This document shows, piece after piece, positions 54,551 through 64,000 of a stretch of DNA of 64,000 bases. Position 1 is the stretch's first letter. The number at the start of each line of letters is the position of its first letter. Under the pieces are notes generated by a model that worked only from the letters and a program-made list of their open reading frames with translations, was not told the DNA's origin and made no database searches. Made by a program: the position numbers and the translations under genes. This stretch comes from Meconema thalassinum (taxonomy: Eukaryota > Arthropoda > Insecta > Orthoptera > Tettigoniidae). The stretch covers positions 529,994,861 to 530,058,860 of the forward strand of contig OX336390.1 in NCBI GenBank assembly GCA_946902985.2, written 5' to 3'.

Positions 54551-55740
54551 TTATCCACGCAGGGCTCTAGCTATGGGTATCCTCTGGCCACAGGGCGTTC
54601 AGTATGATAAAGTGTTGCATTTTATTAGTGATGCCGCACCTTATATGATGAAAGCCGGAGGAGCATTGTGTGTTGTATATCCTAAGATGACTCATTTAAC
54701 TTGTGTAGCACATGCCTTTCATCATGTGGCAGAAGTGGTAAGAGGTAGTTACCCCAAAGTAGATCTATTGATTTCCTCAGTGAAAAAAGTTTTTCTCAAA
54801 GCCCACAAAAGAGTTCATCTTTTAAAAGAAATGTACCCAGAAATTCCATTGCCACCTAAGCCAGTACTAACTAGGTGGCATACGTAGCTGCAAGAGGTTG
54901 AATACTATGCTGAATATATAGACTCCATCAAGGACGTACTGCATGCTATGGACTCGGAAGATGCAGCCTCAATTGAAGCTGCGCAAAACAGTTGTTTGCG
55001 ACACAAGTGTGAAGAATGACTTGATTTACATTTAGCATAATTTTTCATGCATCAGAAAAATGCTCAAAAGTCTCCAAAACTCGCATCTCTCACTTTCTGA
55101 AAGTTTGGAAATTGTGAATAGAACTGTGGAACAGCTAAATCATGGTACAGGTAAAGTTGCAGATGTAGCAAAAATGAAGATGGACACTGTACTTTCAAAT
55201 ATCCCTGGATATGAAAGAATGGGAAAGGTTGCTGCAATTATGTGTGGAGATTTAAGTGTCAAGTTAACGTTTAATTTAACCCCAGCAGATGTTGTAAAGT
55301 TTAAATATGCCCCCATTACCTCTTCTGAAGTTGAATGAAGTTTCAGTCAATATAAATCGGTACTTAGAGACAATAGGAGAAGATTCACTTTCCAGCACAT
55401 AAAAGAACATTTTGTGATCCACTGTTTTGGTAACAGAGATTAAAATACCGGTATTGTGTGTTCTTCAAAGATCATATTAAATGAGAAGTACAGCATTATG
55501 GTTCATGTAGATCTACTTTCTATAGCTTCTTTGAACTTTGATATCAAATAGAAATGATAGTTTTTTGTAATTTTAAGTCCATATATAATTCCATATATTT
55601 CAATAAAAATAACTAAATATACCATATATGTACATATTTCATGAATTATTAGTACATATAAATCCGTTCCCTGCTAATTACCATTATAGGCGAGTTGCAT
55701 ACGACTGTTTATAATCGGCGACAACTATAATTATTTTATG

Positions 55741-57743
55741 ATCGAAAATAAATATTCATAAATATCTATCCAAATTCCACCAGTTTTATGTACTACTAGC
55801 AGTAGTGCCCGGCTTCGCCCGGTGGATTCATTTGTTTTATGGATGACAATGAATACTACTACAGAACTGGCAAATGATATTTAAAATAACAGAAAGAAAA
55901 AATATACCTTTTTGTGGCGGTTGTGGTAGTGGGGGTGATAAGTAGTACATTATAATGGACGTAACATTCAGGACATTTTTCCGTAATGATAATAATGAAT
56001 AGGGAAACTGCTATTTACTAACTACAGTACTGACACATGCAATTTACAAACAAATTGAAAAATATGATTAGAAAGAGAAGTAAGTGAAGTAAGAGACATG
56101 GTCTAGAGCCTATATCTCATTGGCTGTTAGGAAAATAGAGACCAATAGTGTCGTCTTTTGTCGCATAGCGCCATAGGAAAATAATCAGAGCACTTGGCTG
56201 TCCCAAGCTCCTGAGGCAGCAATAGTGTCATTTATCGGCACATAGCGCTCAAGGATAAGGATCGGAATAAAGGAAAATAAATTTGAAAGCACCATCGCTT
56301 ATTGCAGCTGATAACCTCAATGTACTTCACCAACACCATCACACTTATACAGAGGCATAATATTCATACTGACAACTGTTTTAAGGGGCCTAAGAAATCC
56401 TTTTGCACTAATTATTCCTCGTGACTGCAATTTATAAGCAGCGCAAGATGTAACTATTTTCGCGATTCTGTACCAGAACACTGGTAGGGGCGACGTGATG
56501 CAGCCCAAATTACCAGCCAACAATAGACTTATTCAAATATTCCTAGAGGTACACTACTACGGTCATGTTCTAGGGCCTAAAAATGTGGTTTTCAAGTTCA
56601 TTTTGTCTGTTTTCTAAATGTAGGGAATGGAGAGGGTTTTCCAAACTATCAAGTGGACAGTGGTACCATCAGTATTTCAAAGGGTAAGTTGGAATTGTTC
56701 AGACCCATAAATAAATTCTGTTGGGCGCCACTCATTGCTATAATGAGAATAAAATATAAAATACGTAAGACTTTACTCTCGGGCAGCAGGACAATACGCT
56801 TGCTGTATGGCAACTCACTCTTCCCCCTTTCCTAGAAATCATATGTAGAAGGAGTAACTATTGAAATAATCTCATCACTTTGTAATTGCAAGGTAAATTT
56901 ATAATATTTTAAGAATCGAACTATGTTTTACTGACCGGAAAGTGCCGTACATTACATTTCCATTTAGCTAACCTTGTCTTACTTGATATTTGGGGCATAT
57001 CGTTCATATAGGTGTTCTTTATTTTCATCCACATACGATATCTCTGGTTCCTTTTATGAAGAATCCCTTTACAGATACTTCTCCGTTATATATGAGAATG
57101 TGACTCCTTTCTAGAATACAATTACATTCACAAATACTTGTATAGGGTGACCAGGTTGAAAAGAATGTTGCAACGCACAAGTGCACCAAAGTAGGGGAGA
57201 GTGTTTCCAGCTCCCTTGCCACTCAACTGCTAGTCTTTCTTCTGCGCATGTGCGTCAGGTAGGGGAAGTGTCTCTCTCTCTTTCTCGCTGCTACATGCTT
57301 CGTTGTCCTAGTCGCTAGACCTTCCGAAGTCGTGTATGGAGGGGGAAGTTCTTCAGCAGCTACGTAACGCGGGCCCCACCTCCAACAGTCTTTTCTACCT
57401 GATAACTCTATAGCAGCTCGTCGTATTATATAACAGAATGCATCCATTCGATGCCAAACAATCAACTAACAAACTTTTACCAGAGTATCTATATCTCATT
57501 TCACCACCACCTAGATCCTTATTCGTTTCAAACAAATCATTAGTTCTACGTTATGCCGTGTCGCTTCTTAGTCGGTTTCATTTCGTATAACACAAGGCCA
57601 TCAGGCAACAGCCTGGGTACTAACTTCTACTCTATATATCTGGGCACTTTCCGATTGAATAAATATAAACTAACAATAAACTATAATGAGGAGTGTCTGT
57701 GCAGATCCATGATCTGTCACAAAGTATGTAAAATTTGGTGCAA
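55741..57743. other. Non-coding dispersed repeat
   Basis: Begins with the GTGCCCGGCTTCGCCCGG motif near 55805, often seen at ends of insect repeats. One diverged repeat unit (as at 57744-58712) occurs near 56610-56690. No gene recognised. Confidence 0.45.
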
Positions 57744-58712
57744 TTAAGTGAAACGGTGTAGATTTGTGCAGGAAATGGAGTGGTCTGTACAAAAATTCAA
57801 GTGGGCATTGTTACCCACAGGGTTCCAAAGGGTAAGTATACAAAATGTCATTCAAATCGGTGAAACATTGTAGATTTGTGCCAAAGGGCCTAAACGCAGG
57901 GAATGGAGTGGTCTGTCCGAAATTTCATGCAGACAGTGTTACTCGTCGGTTTCCAATGGGGGAAGTATTTAAATTTAGGTACAGATTGGTGAAACGGTGT
58001 AGATTTGTGCCAAAGGGCCTAAATGCAGGGAATGGAGAGGTCTGTCCAAAATTTAAAGTAGACAGTGTTACCCGCACGGTATACAAATGCATAGAGAATA
58101 CTACAGTTCATTAAATCCTTGAGCAACACTGAGAAATGGCTTCAAATACCATATCCTATCTCCAATTTACACATGCTAGTGCAACAATCACAATAACGCA
58201 GGTTATCACAAAAATTCTACACACACATCCATGTACACGGGGCAACAGGACCACGATGTCTAAGCCCCGCAAATGAAATAACAACTGTCTACACATGAAA
58301 ACTGCATAATGGTGATAGGTGAATGTAGGAATGTATGCCACTATGTTTCTCTGATAGGATAGCATTACATCGGTCAGTTTTACCAGACTATCATGATACA
58401 GAGTAAATCGTTGTTGCCTAGTGACCACCTGTCCATCAATGGTGCGGCGTTGAATATGATGATATAGTGTTACTCGTTGTCGCCTAGCGACAATATGTTC
58501 TTCAAGTTATTAGATCGGTGAAATGGTATAAATTTGTGCAAAAGGGCCTAAATGCAGGGAATGGAGTGGTCTGTCCGAAATTTAAAGTGGACAGTGTTAC
58601 CCGCTGGGTTCCAAAGGGTAAGTATACAAAATTTGGTGCAGATCGGTGAGACGGTGTAGATTTGTATAAATAACAAACAAACAAACCAACATTGAGTTTT
58701 ATATATATAGAT
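57744..58712 (+). repeat. Array of ~125 bp units ending in TATATATAGAT
   Basis: Units near 57750, 57860, 57985, 58510 and a partial at 58640 share GTGTAGATTTGTGCCAAAGG, AATGGAGTGGTCTGTCC and ACAGTGTTACCCGC. The array is interrupted at about 58140-58500 by other sequence and a SINE tail. It ends TTATATATATAGAT, probably the 3' end of the element that begins near 55800. Confidence 0.7.
58150..58275 (+). mobile_element. SINE tail module, fourth copy
   Basis: Matches the nad2 SINE tail: CAGGTTATCACAAAAATTCT, CATGTACACGGGGC and GTCTAAGCCCCGC. No head found, so it is a truncated insertion. Confidence 0.65.
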
Positions 58713-58759
58713 ACTGAACAGAGCGCATGGGACGCAGAGCTACCTTGTATTTGACCATG

Positions 58760-61700
58760 GCCTCCTGGTGACACTAGCCACCCTTACTCCATGGCGCTAC
58801 AACCAGGGGTGGGTTTTGGCCTCTTGAACAACTGCTCTCCATGTTGATCTATCCATCGCCTTGCTCCACCATCCTCTCACTCCAATTGCGACAAGGTCTG
58901 TATTCACACTATCCAACCATCTCTTCTTAGGACGTCCTTTCCTCCTCCTGGAAAATAATCTCCCTTTCAACATTATCTTGGGCATCTGGCTCTCCGGCAT
59001 CCTCTGTATATGTCCCAACCATTGGATTTTCTGTGCCTTTATAAACTTTACGATATCTTGTTTTCCAATCAGTTCGTTTAATTCATGGTTATATCGTATT
59101 CTCCATCCATCTTCCTCTCTAACAGGGCCATATATTCTTCGCAGTATTTTCCTTTCAAAACACTTCACAGTATTCTCATCATCCATAGTTAATGTCCAAG
59201 CTTCAGAGCCATAGGTCACTACTGGTCTTATCATTGTCTATCATTGTCTTCATTCTGGTTGTTCGTGATATAAGTTGATTCCTTTGCATAGTATGCTCTG
59301 TCTCCAGCCTGTAATCGATCTTTAATACAGTTTGTCATATCACACTGGTTGTTAATAAGTACTCTTAGATACTTAAATTGTGTCACACCCTCAAAAGTCT
59401 TATTGCCTCTTGTATATCCTGCGGGGCTCTTCTTGTCTTAGATGTGGACATTGCCATGTTCTTAGTTTTACTCTCATTCACTATTAACCCAATATTATAG
59501 TAGTGTTACAAATACCAGATGGGGAGCGCAGCCTAGTGTCCTGCGTACAACTGCCCTTGCTCTGACTTTCTCTGCTGCAGAATATGCTGCCCCAGTCTGG
59601 AGGAACTGTGCTCATGCCAACCAAGTAAATGTTGCCCTCCATGAGACAGGCTGTCTACATCCAACTTCTGTCGATAAGATCTTTCCGCTTATGGGAGTAG
59701 CACCTCCAGAAGTTAGAAGACAAGTAGCGGCAGAAATAGAGAAGAATGAGCAAGAAACAGATCCAAGACATCCAATGTATGGACTTGATGTCCATCCACC
59801 TAGGCTAAAATAAAGAAAGAGCTTCCTCCAAACAACAATATCAATTCCTTCCTTAGCTGAAGCTCGCCGAATTGAACTTTGGAAAACAAAATCGCCGGGA
59901 GGATCGTGGGAAATGAAGGAGAAACCAGCAGCTGGCTACCATCTACAATACGAATCCTGGAAGACGCTAAACAGACTGAGAACTGGTGTGAGTCGGTGCA
60001 AAAGCAATTTAATGAAGTGGGGATACAGTGCTGAAGAACTTTGTAGATGTGGTGAAAGACAAGACCCTGAGCACCTTCTGAATTGCAGCATGTTATCAAG
60101 ACCATGTGTAATGCAGGACTTGATAGAAGCTAATGACTGTGCCATTCTAACAGTTGAACACTGGAGAAATACAATTTAGTGTAATTTATATGTATATTTG
60201 TATGTGTTTTGGACTCGGATAAATAAATAAATAAACCCAATAGTTGTAGCTTCTTTCTCTAATCCTAAATATACTCTTTTCAGTGTACGCTTCTCTCTTG
60301 CTATGATCACTACATCATCTGCATCAGCACAGATCTGACTTGATTTGTTAAAAATAGTGTCTCCCTGGTCTACTGTACTAATTGCTTTGTACAGTGCAAT
60401 GTTAAAGAGTACTGCAGATAATCCATCTCCTTGTTTTACACCCATTTTTGTAAAGGGTTTACTCAACTTATTTCCATTTTTCACTCGTGCCCTTGTGTTA
60501 TCTAGTGTCATCCTTATCAGCTGGATTATCTTTCCAGGTATCCTCATTTCTCCTAGTAATTCATATAGTCTTTCTCTACATACACTATCGAAAGCTTGTT
60601 TAAAATCTATAAAGAGCATGTGGAGGTCAATATCATGTTCATAAAACTTTTCCATCATCTGCCTAATTACAAAGATTTCATCCATTGTACTCCAGTTAGG
60701 TCGAAAACCACACTGATATTCACTCAGAATTTCTTCTGAAAATATCCTCATTCTTTCTTTCAAGATACCTGATAGGATCTTGTCAGTATCATTCAATAGA
60801 GTGATTCCTCTGTAATTCTCACATGCTAGTTTATCTCCTTTCTTAAATTTAGGACATATTATTCCTCCCCTCCATCCATCTGGCATGTCTCTTCTTCCCA
60901 TATTCTTTCCAATAGTTTATGTTTTCTATCTTCCAATGCCGCTCCTCCATATTTTATCATTTCTGTTACTATACTGTCTTCCCCTGGTGATTTGTTGTGT
61001 TTCATCTTCTTCATTACATTTGCCACCTCAAATCTTGTAGGACTCATAATACTTGCATTCTCATTCTCTGATTCTGATCTAATTACTTCTTGTCTCTCAT
61101 TTTGTTGCCTATTTTGTTCAATTTCAATCTCTACACTTTCACTTAGAAGTTCCTTTAAGTGTTCAGACCATCTATCTAACACTTTGTTCTCATCATTTAG
61201 TATCATCCCTTGTTTATCTTTGCATCTTCTTTCCCTAGGTTGGAAATCTTTCCCCATTTTACCAATTGCCACATAGAATTTTCTCACTTCACTTCCCTGG
61301 TTTAATTCTTCTATTTCTATAAATTGTTTCTTTATGTGTTCCTTTTTCTTTCTTCTACATACAGTACTTTGTTGGCATTCAACCTCACCTGCCTATATTG
61401 TTCACAGTTGCTTCTTGTTTCTCTCAAGATCATCTTTTCTCTTGCTCTATTCTTCTCTTCTATAATTTTCTTACCCTCTTCATTGAGATCATCTCTCTCT
61501 TTTTCTTCTTCTAATTTATTTTGTATTTCTCTCTGATATTCCTCCTTAATTCTTTCATCTCCTAGTCTACCAACGTTTATACTGTTCTTCCAGGTTTCAG
61601 ATTTCGTTTTCATTTTAGCCAGCTTTTCTCTAAGTACTGCTTTGACAAGATAGTGATCTGAATCACAATTTGGTCCTCTACAACTCCGCACATCTATAAT

Positions 61701-61950
61701 TGACGAAGAGTATCTTGCATTGATTAACACATGGTCTATTTGATTCATGGTTGCAGAATCAGGAGCCTTCCAAGTACCTAGATGTATTTGTTTGTGTGGG
61801 AAACATGTGCTTTTGATCACCATATTGTTCCTGATGGCAAAATGCCCAAGTAGTGTGCCATTTTGGTTACTAACATCATGTAGTGTATGTTCCCCTGCAC
61901 CTCTCATCGATAGATCCTTCCCAATCTTTGCATTAAACACTAGCCACCCA
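58760..61950 (-). mobile_element. Decayed LINE, split by another LINE fragment
   Basis: Minus strand. Endonuclease end (61940-61680): MNQIDHVLINARYSS, RGPNCDSDHYLV. Reverse transcriptase (60900-60260): CPKFKKGDKLACENYRGITL, FIDFKQAFDSV, MGVKQGDGLSAVLFNIALY, ADADDVVI (FADD/YADD changed). A gap is filled by the insert, then LIVNESKTKNMAMSTS and RPVVTYGSEAWTL, GHIQRMPESQMPK to the 3' end. Frameshifts occur near 60880 and 61310. The 5' endonuclease start is missing. Confidence 0.82.
59512..60235 (+). mobile_element. Jockey-like LINE C-terminal fragment inserted in a LINE
   Basis: Encodes EYAAPVWRNCAHANQVNVAL, LNRLRTGVSRC and CRCGERQDPEHLLNC, the same C-terminal layout as the intact LINE ORF at 42439-45474, so a related family. 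Ends in a (TAAA)n tail at about 60220-60235. Flanks share AACCCAATA (near 59490 and 60236), a likely target duplication. Confidence 0.8.
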
Positions 61951-62440
61951 GTGAAGTTTAAAATAGGAGGCCGTGGAAGTCAGTGCAGGTACCTTACCTA
62001 ATTGGTCACACAACTGTTTCTTGAGATCTTATTTGTTGGGAGAAATTGTATCGTAATAAAAGCTTGTACTATAATGAGCCTCATTATAGTACAGTTTTAT
62101 GACATATAATATTTATATTTCACCATGGTCGAACATAAAATAATTAAAGATTGCTAAAGGAAATGTGCAGTATGTTAGTTCTACAAAATTAAATTACTAA
62201 TTATGAATAACCTTAGAAAATTATTTAAAACAATAGTACCCTACAATAAAATGTTAGAAGATTATGAATACTATGTAAAAAATAGTAAAATTTACTACAT
62301 TGAATAAAGGAAGGTTTGTGTATACATGAAATTGTAAATGACTAATGTTCATAACAATATTGAAATTCTTCTCATCTTTCCAAAATTCCTTTGGTGTCAA
62401 TACGAAAATGGAATAAAGTGGAGGTGTCTACTAGGCCACC
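61951..62440. other. AT-rich non-coding segment
   Basis: No gene. Contains a perfect hairpin at 62065-62093. Confidence 0.5.
62065..62093. repeat. Perfect 13 bp stem hairpin
   Basis: TGTACTATAATGA and its exact complement flank a 3-base loop. Not followed by a T run, so no terminator claim. Confidence 0.7.
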
Positions 62441-62459
62441 TAAGATACAAAATCTACCT

Positions 62460-63300
62460 AAAAAATGAATGTTTGTTTGTTCGTCTTTTATACGTTCACA
62501 TACCATTCATCCGATCGCGATCAAATTTTGGTGAGTTGTTGTGCACACTCCCGGAATGGTTATAGGCATTGTAAATCAAATTTACAATAGTTAGCGCACG
62601 AGTAGTTTCAATAAATGGGTGTTGGCGCGCGATTCATTCCAAATAAGTCCCACAAGCTTTCACATACCATTCATCCCATTTCGATGAAATGTTGGTGAAT
62701 TGTTGTTCCCACTCCCGCTAAGGTTTCTAACTTAGTAAATCCATTTTACAATAGTTAGCGCACGAGTAGATTCAAAAAAGAGTGATGGCTCGTGAATCAT
62801 TTAAACAAAATCCCGTATGCGTTCATACACCATTCATCCGATTACGATGAAACTTTAATGAGTTGTTATATACACTCCCGTGAAGGTTTCTGGTTTAATA
62901 AATCCATTGCACAGTTGGTAGCGCACAAGTTGATTCAACAAATGAATGATGGTGCGCGTATCATTTCAACAAAGTCCCGTACACGGTCATAAACCAATCA
63001 TACGATTGCGATTTAACTTTGGTGAGTTGATGTGTAGGCCTACACTCCTGCGAAGGTTAATGAATTAGTAAATCCATTTTGAAATGGGTAGTGCATGAGT
63101 AGATTCGACAAGAGAGTGACAGCGCGCGAGTCGTGTCAACGAAGTCCCGTGTGCGATCATAAACCATTCAAATGATTGCGATGATACTTTGGTGAGTTGT
63201 TGTGTACACTCCTGCAAAGATTTCTGACGTAGTAAATCCATATTATAATCCTAGGTAGCGCACGAGAAGATTCAACAAATGAGCGCGCGAATCTTTCAAA
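62460..63300 (+). repeat. Diverged tandem repeat, ~170 bp unit, five copies
   Basis: Units share ACCATTCATCCGATTGCGAT, GGTGAGTTGTTGTGTACACT, AGTAAATCCATTTTACAAT and GTAGCGCACGAGTAGATTCA. Copies start near 62500, 62670, 62820, 62985 and 63150. Strong divergence between units suggests an old array. Confidence 0.75.
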
Positions 63301-63324
63301 ACCACAGGACAGGAAGTCGTTTCA

Positions 63325-63740
63325 ACATGGATACCGGGACATTCGAACATTGCGGGCAATGAATATGTCGATCGCTTGGATAAGAACGCAGCGCAATGAC
63401 AGGGAGTTTTATATAATATCGCGCTACCATATCCAGATCTCGTTCCTGTTATATATAACTTGATCCTCAGGGCATGGCAAGATTAATGGGTATCGATTTC
63501 TAAGCTCAAAGCCCAAAATTATTTACAGTCCAACCTACCGTCTACACCTGTCCCTGGTTTAGTGTAGGTAAATATACACGTCGACACATTATTGCCATCA
63601 TTCGCATGCGCTTCTATCACGCCCTCACACCCGTTTATCTGGCGAGAATAAATCTTCGTGAGGATGATATGTGTGTATGTGGTCAAACGTGTGGTACGTT
63701 GAATAAATTGTTTTTCAATGTGACCTATTTAATGCTCCTC
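63325..63740 (+). pseudogene. I-type LINE fragment (RNase H end and zinc motif)
   Basis: Reads WIPGHSNIAGNEYVDRLDKN, the last motif of a LINE RNase H, followed by a broken C-terminus with ARINLREDDMC.CG-like sequence and LN.LFFN near 63640-63720. Several stops. Related in type to the LINE at 52305-54400 but a different family. Confidence 0.65.
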
Positions 63741-63845
63741 AGGAGGTGATGCTTGGGAAATTGCGACCACTTGGTTATCATTTGCCTTTAAATATGGCTA
63801 CGCTCCTGCACACTCCTACAGTTCCTCTAGTTGAGACCATCATGC

Positions 63846-64000
63846 AGGGGCGGATATAGGGGAGGGCGAGGAGGGCGACCGTCCAGAGCCCCGCGGTCCG
63901 GGGGCCCCATGCCATCGATTGTCTTCAATTTAATTGATTAATTAATTATACTTTTCAAACTAATTTATAATTCACATTCTTTTTTCAGTGTAGCTATGAC
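63846..64000. mobile_element. Possible hAT terminus
   Basis: CAGGGGCGGATATAGGGGAG resembles the CAGGGGCGGA start of common hAT elements. The other end would be right of the window. The preceding 63741-63845 shows nothing. Confidence 0.4.

Larger units (their letters stand above)
51247..54569 (+). mobile_element. hAT-3 transposon (BED finger) inside hAT-1
   Basis: Ends TAAAGCCCTGCGCGGAT (51247) and TAGAGCCCTGCGTGGAT inverted at 54569, with a perfect 8 bp duplication GCTATGGG (51239-51246, 54570-54577). Removal rejoins hAT-1 as [11 protein letters not shown]. Subterminal GCGGAT repeats occur at both ends. Most of its transposase is gone. Confidence 0.88.
50665..55443 (+). pseudogene. hAT-1 transposase, CGGBP1-like, broken and interrupted by hAT-3
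   Basis: Starts MPKVSQSTSLKLKSYVAEFK with the finger LFCNLCQCSVAS and QQHIS. Continues [40 protein letters not shown], a degraded middle (ETTD region lost), then KTIAKLFNEAMG. After hAT-3 it resumes [52 protein letters not shown], further stops, and the dimerisation end SSEVE-stop-SFSQYKSVLRDNRRRFTFQH. Vertebrate CGGBP1 is thought to be a domesticated gene of this kind; this copy sits inside clear hAT ends. Confidence 0.82.
39246..55673 (+). mobile_element. hAT-1 transposon (CGGBP1-like), outer shell of the nest
   Basis: Terminal repeats CAGGGAACGGATTTATATG at 39246 and inverted at 55673, with a perfect 8 bp duplication CTAATTAC (39238-39245, 55674-55681). CAGGG ends and 8 bp duplications are standard for hAT. 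Its transposase is 50665-55443, ending about 230 bp before the right terminus. It spans 16.4 kb only because hAT-2 and hAT-3 inserted into it; its own sequence is about 2.3 kb. Confidence 0.9.
39063..55740. mobile_element. Hairpin MITE (~240 bp) split by hAT-1
   Basis: Outside hAT-1 remain 39063-39245 and 55682-55740. Joined, they form a near-perfect inverted repeat. CGTATGCAACTCGCCTATAA at 39092 pairs with its complement ending near 55708, and the inner arms (GCTCGAATGGAAATTATAAA against TTTATAATTTCCATACGAG) pair around a short centre. No coding capacity. Confidence 0.75.

Noticed and set aside
62065..62093. Transcription terminator
   Set aside because: Bacterial-type terminators do not apply to an insect nuclear locus, and no T run follows.

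Overview
This is eukaryotic nuclear DNA, almost certainly from an insect, with no recognisable host gene. It has two parts: a large nuclear copy of mitochondrial DNA (a numt) at 1-21839, and about 42 kb of transposons nested inside one another. The mitochondrial gene order is the ancestral insect one. The trnK-trnD order (read along the cox genes) argues against grasshoppers, which carry D-K. The tRNA-derived SINEs and the LINE and hAT families look like those of a large-genome polyneopteran insect such as an ensiferan or cockroach relative; that placement is from memory and weak.

Numt (1-21839). It carries, in mitochondrial order, nad3 (cut by the window edge), trnG, cox3, atp6, atp8, trnD, trnK, cox2, trnL2, cox1, trnY, trnC, trnW, nad2, trnM, trnQ, trnI, the whole control region, rrnS, trnV, rrnL, trnL1, nad1, trnS2, cob and the end of nad6. 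It is decaying. nad3 and nad2 each have a TTA-to-TAA stop, cox3 and nad1 each have a one-base insertion, and cox2 has lost a CuA copper ligand (Cys to Arg). cox1, cob, atp6 and atp8 are still open in the invertebrate mitochondrial code. Two nuclear elements have landed in it: a 512 bp SINE in nad2 (13 bp target duplication) and a 7.1 kb BEL/Pao retrotransposon inside a tandem repeat of the control region (5 bp duplication). The BEL copy has near-identical LTRs but lacks the integrase core. The numt ends inside a hAT transposase pseudogene.

Middle (21840-39062). A CGGBP1-like hAT transposase pseudogene on the minus strand is split by an element with ~33 bp inverted ends. Next comes a LINE fragment split by a Tigger element, itself split at TTAA by a piggyBac-type element. 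The piggyBac element carries a THAP-domain ORF and a ~530 bp-arm palindrome containing tRNA-Pro-like sequences, a SINE and a foldback. Then follow a ~45 bp minisatellite and three decayed LINEs, one interrupted by a SINE.

Nested hAT block (39063-55740). A hairpin MITE is split by hAT-1 (CGGBP1-like transposase). hAT-1 is split by hAT-2 (KIAA1586-like transposase) and by hAT-3 (BED finger). hAT-2 is split by a pogo element and by a non-autonomous element with 57 bp inverted ends. The pogo element is split by a young LINE with an intact 1011-residue ORF. hAT-3 is split by an I-type LINE. Matching target duplications and transposase frames that rejoin across each insertion give the order of events without any outside data.

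Right end (55741-64000). Dispersed repeats with ~125 bp units, a decayed LINE interrupted by a fragment of another LINE, a ~170 bp tandem repeat, an I-type LINE RNase H fragment and a likely hAT terminus.
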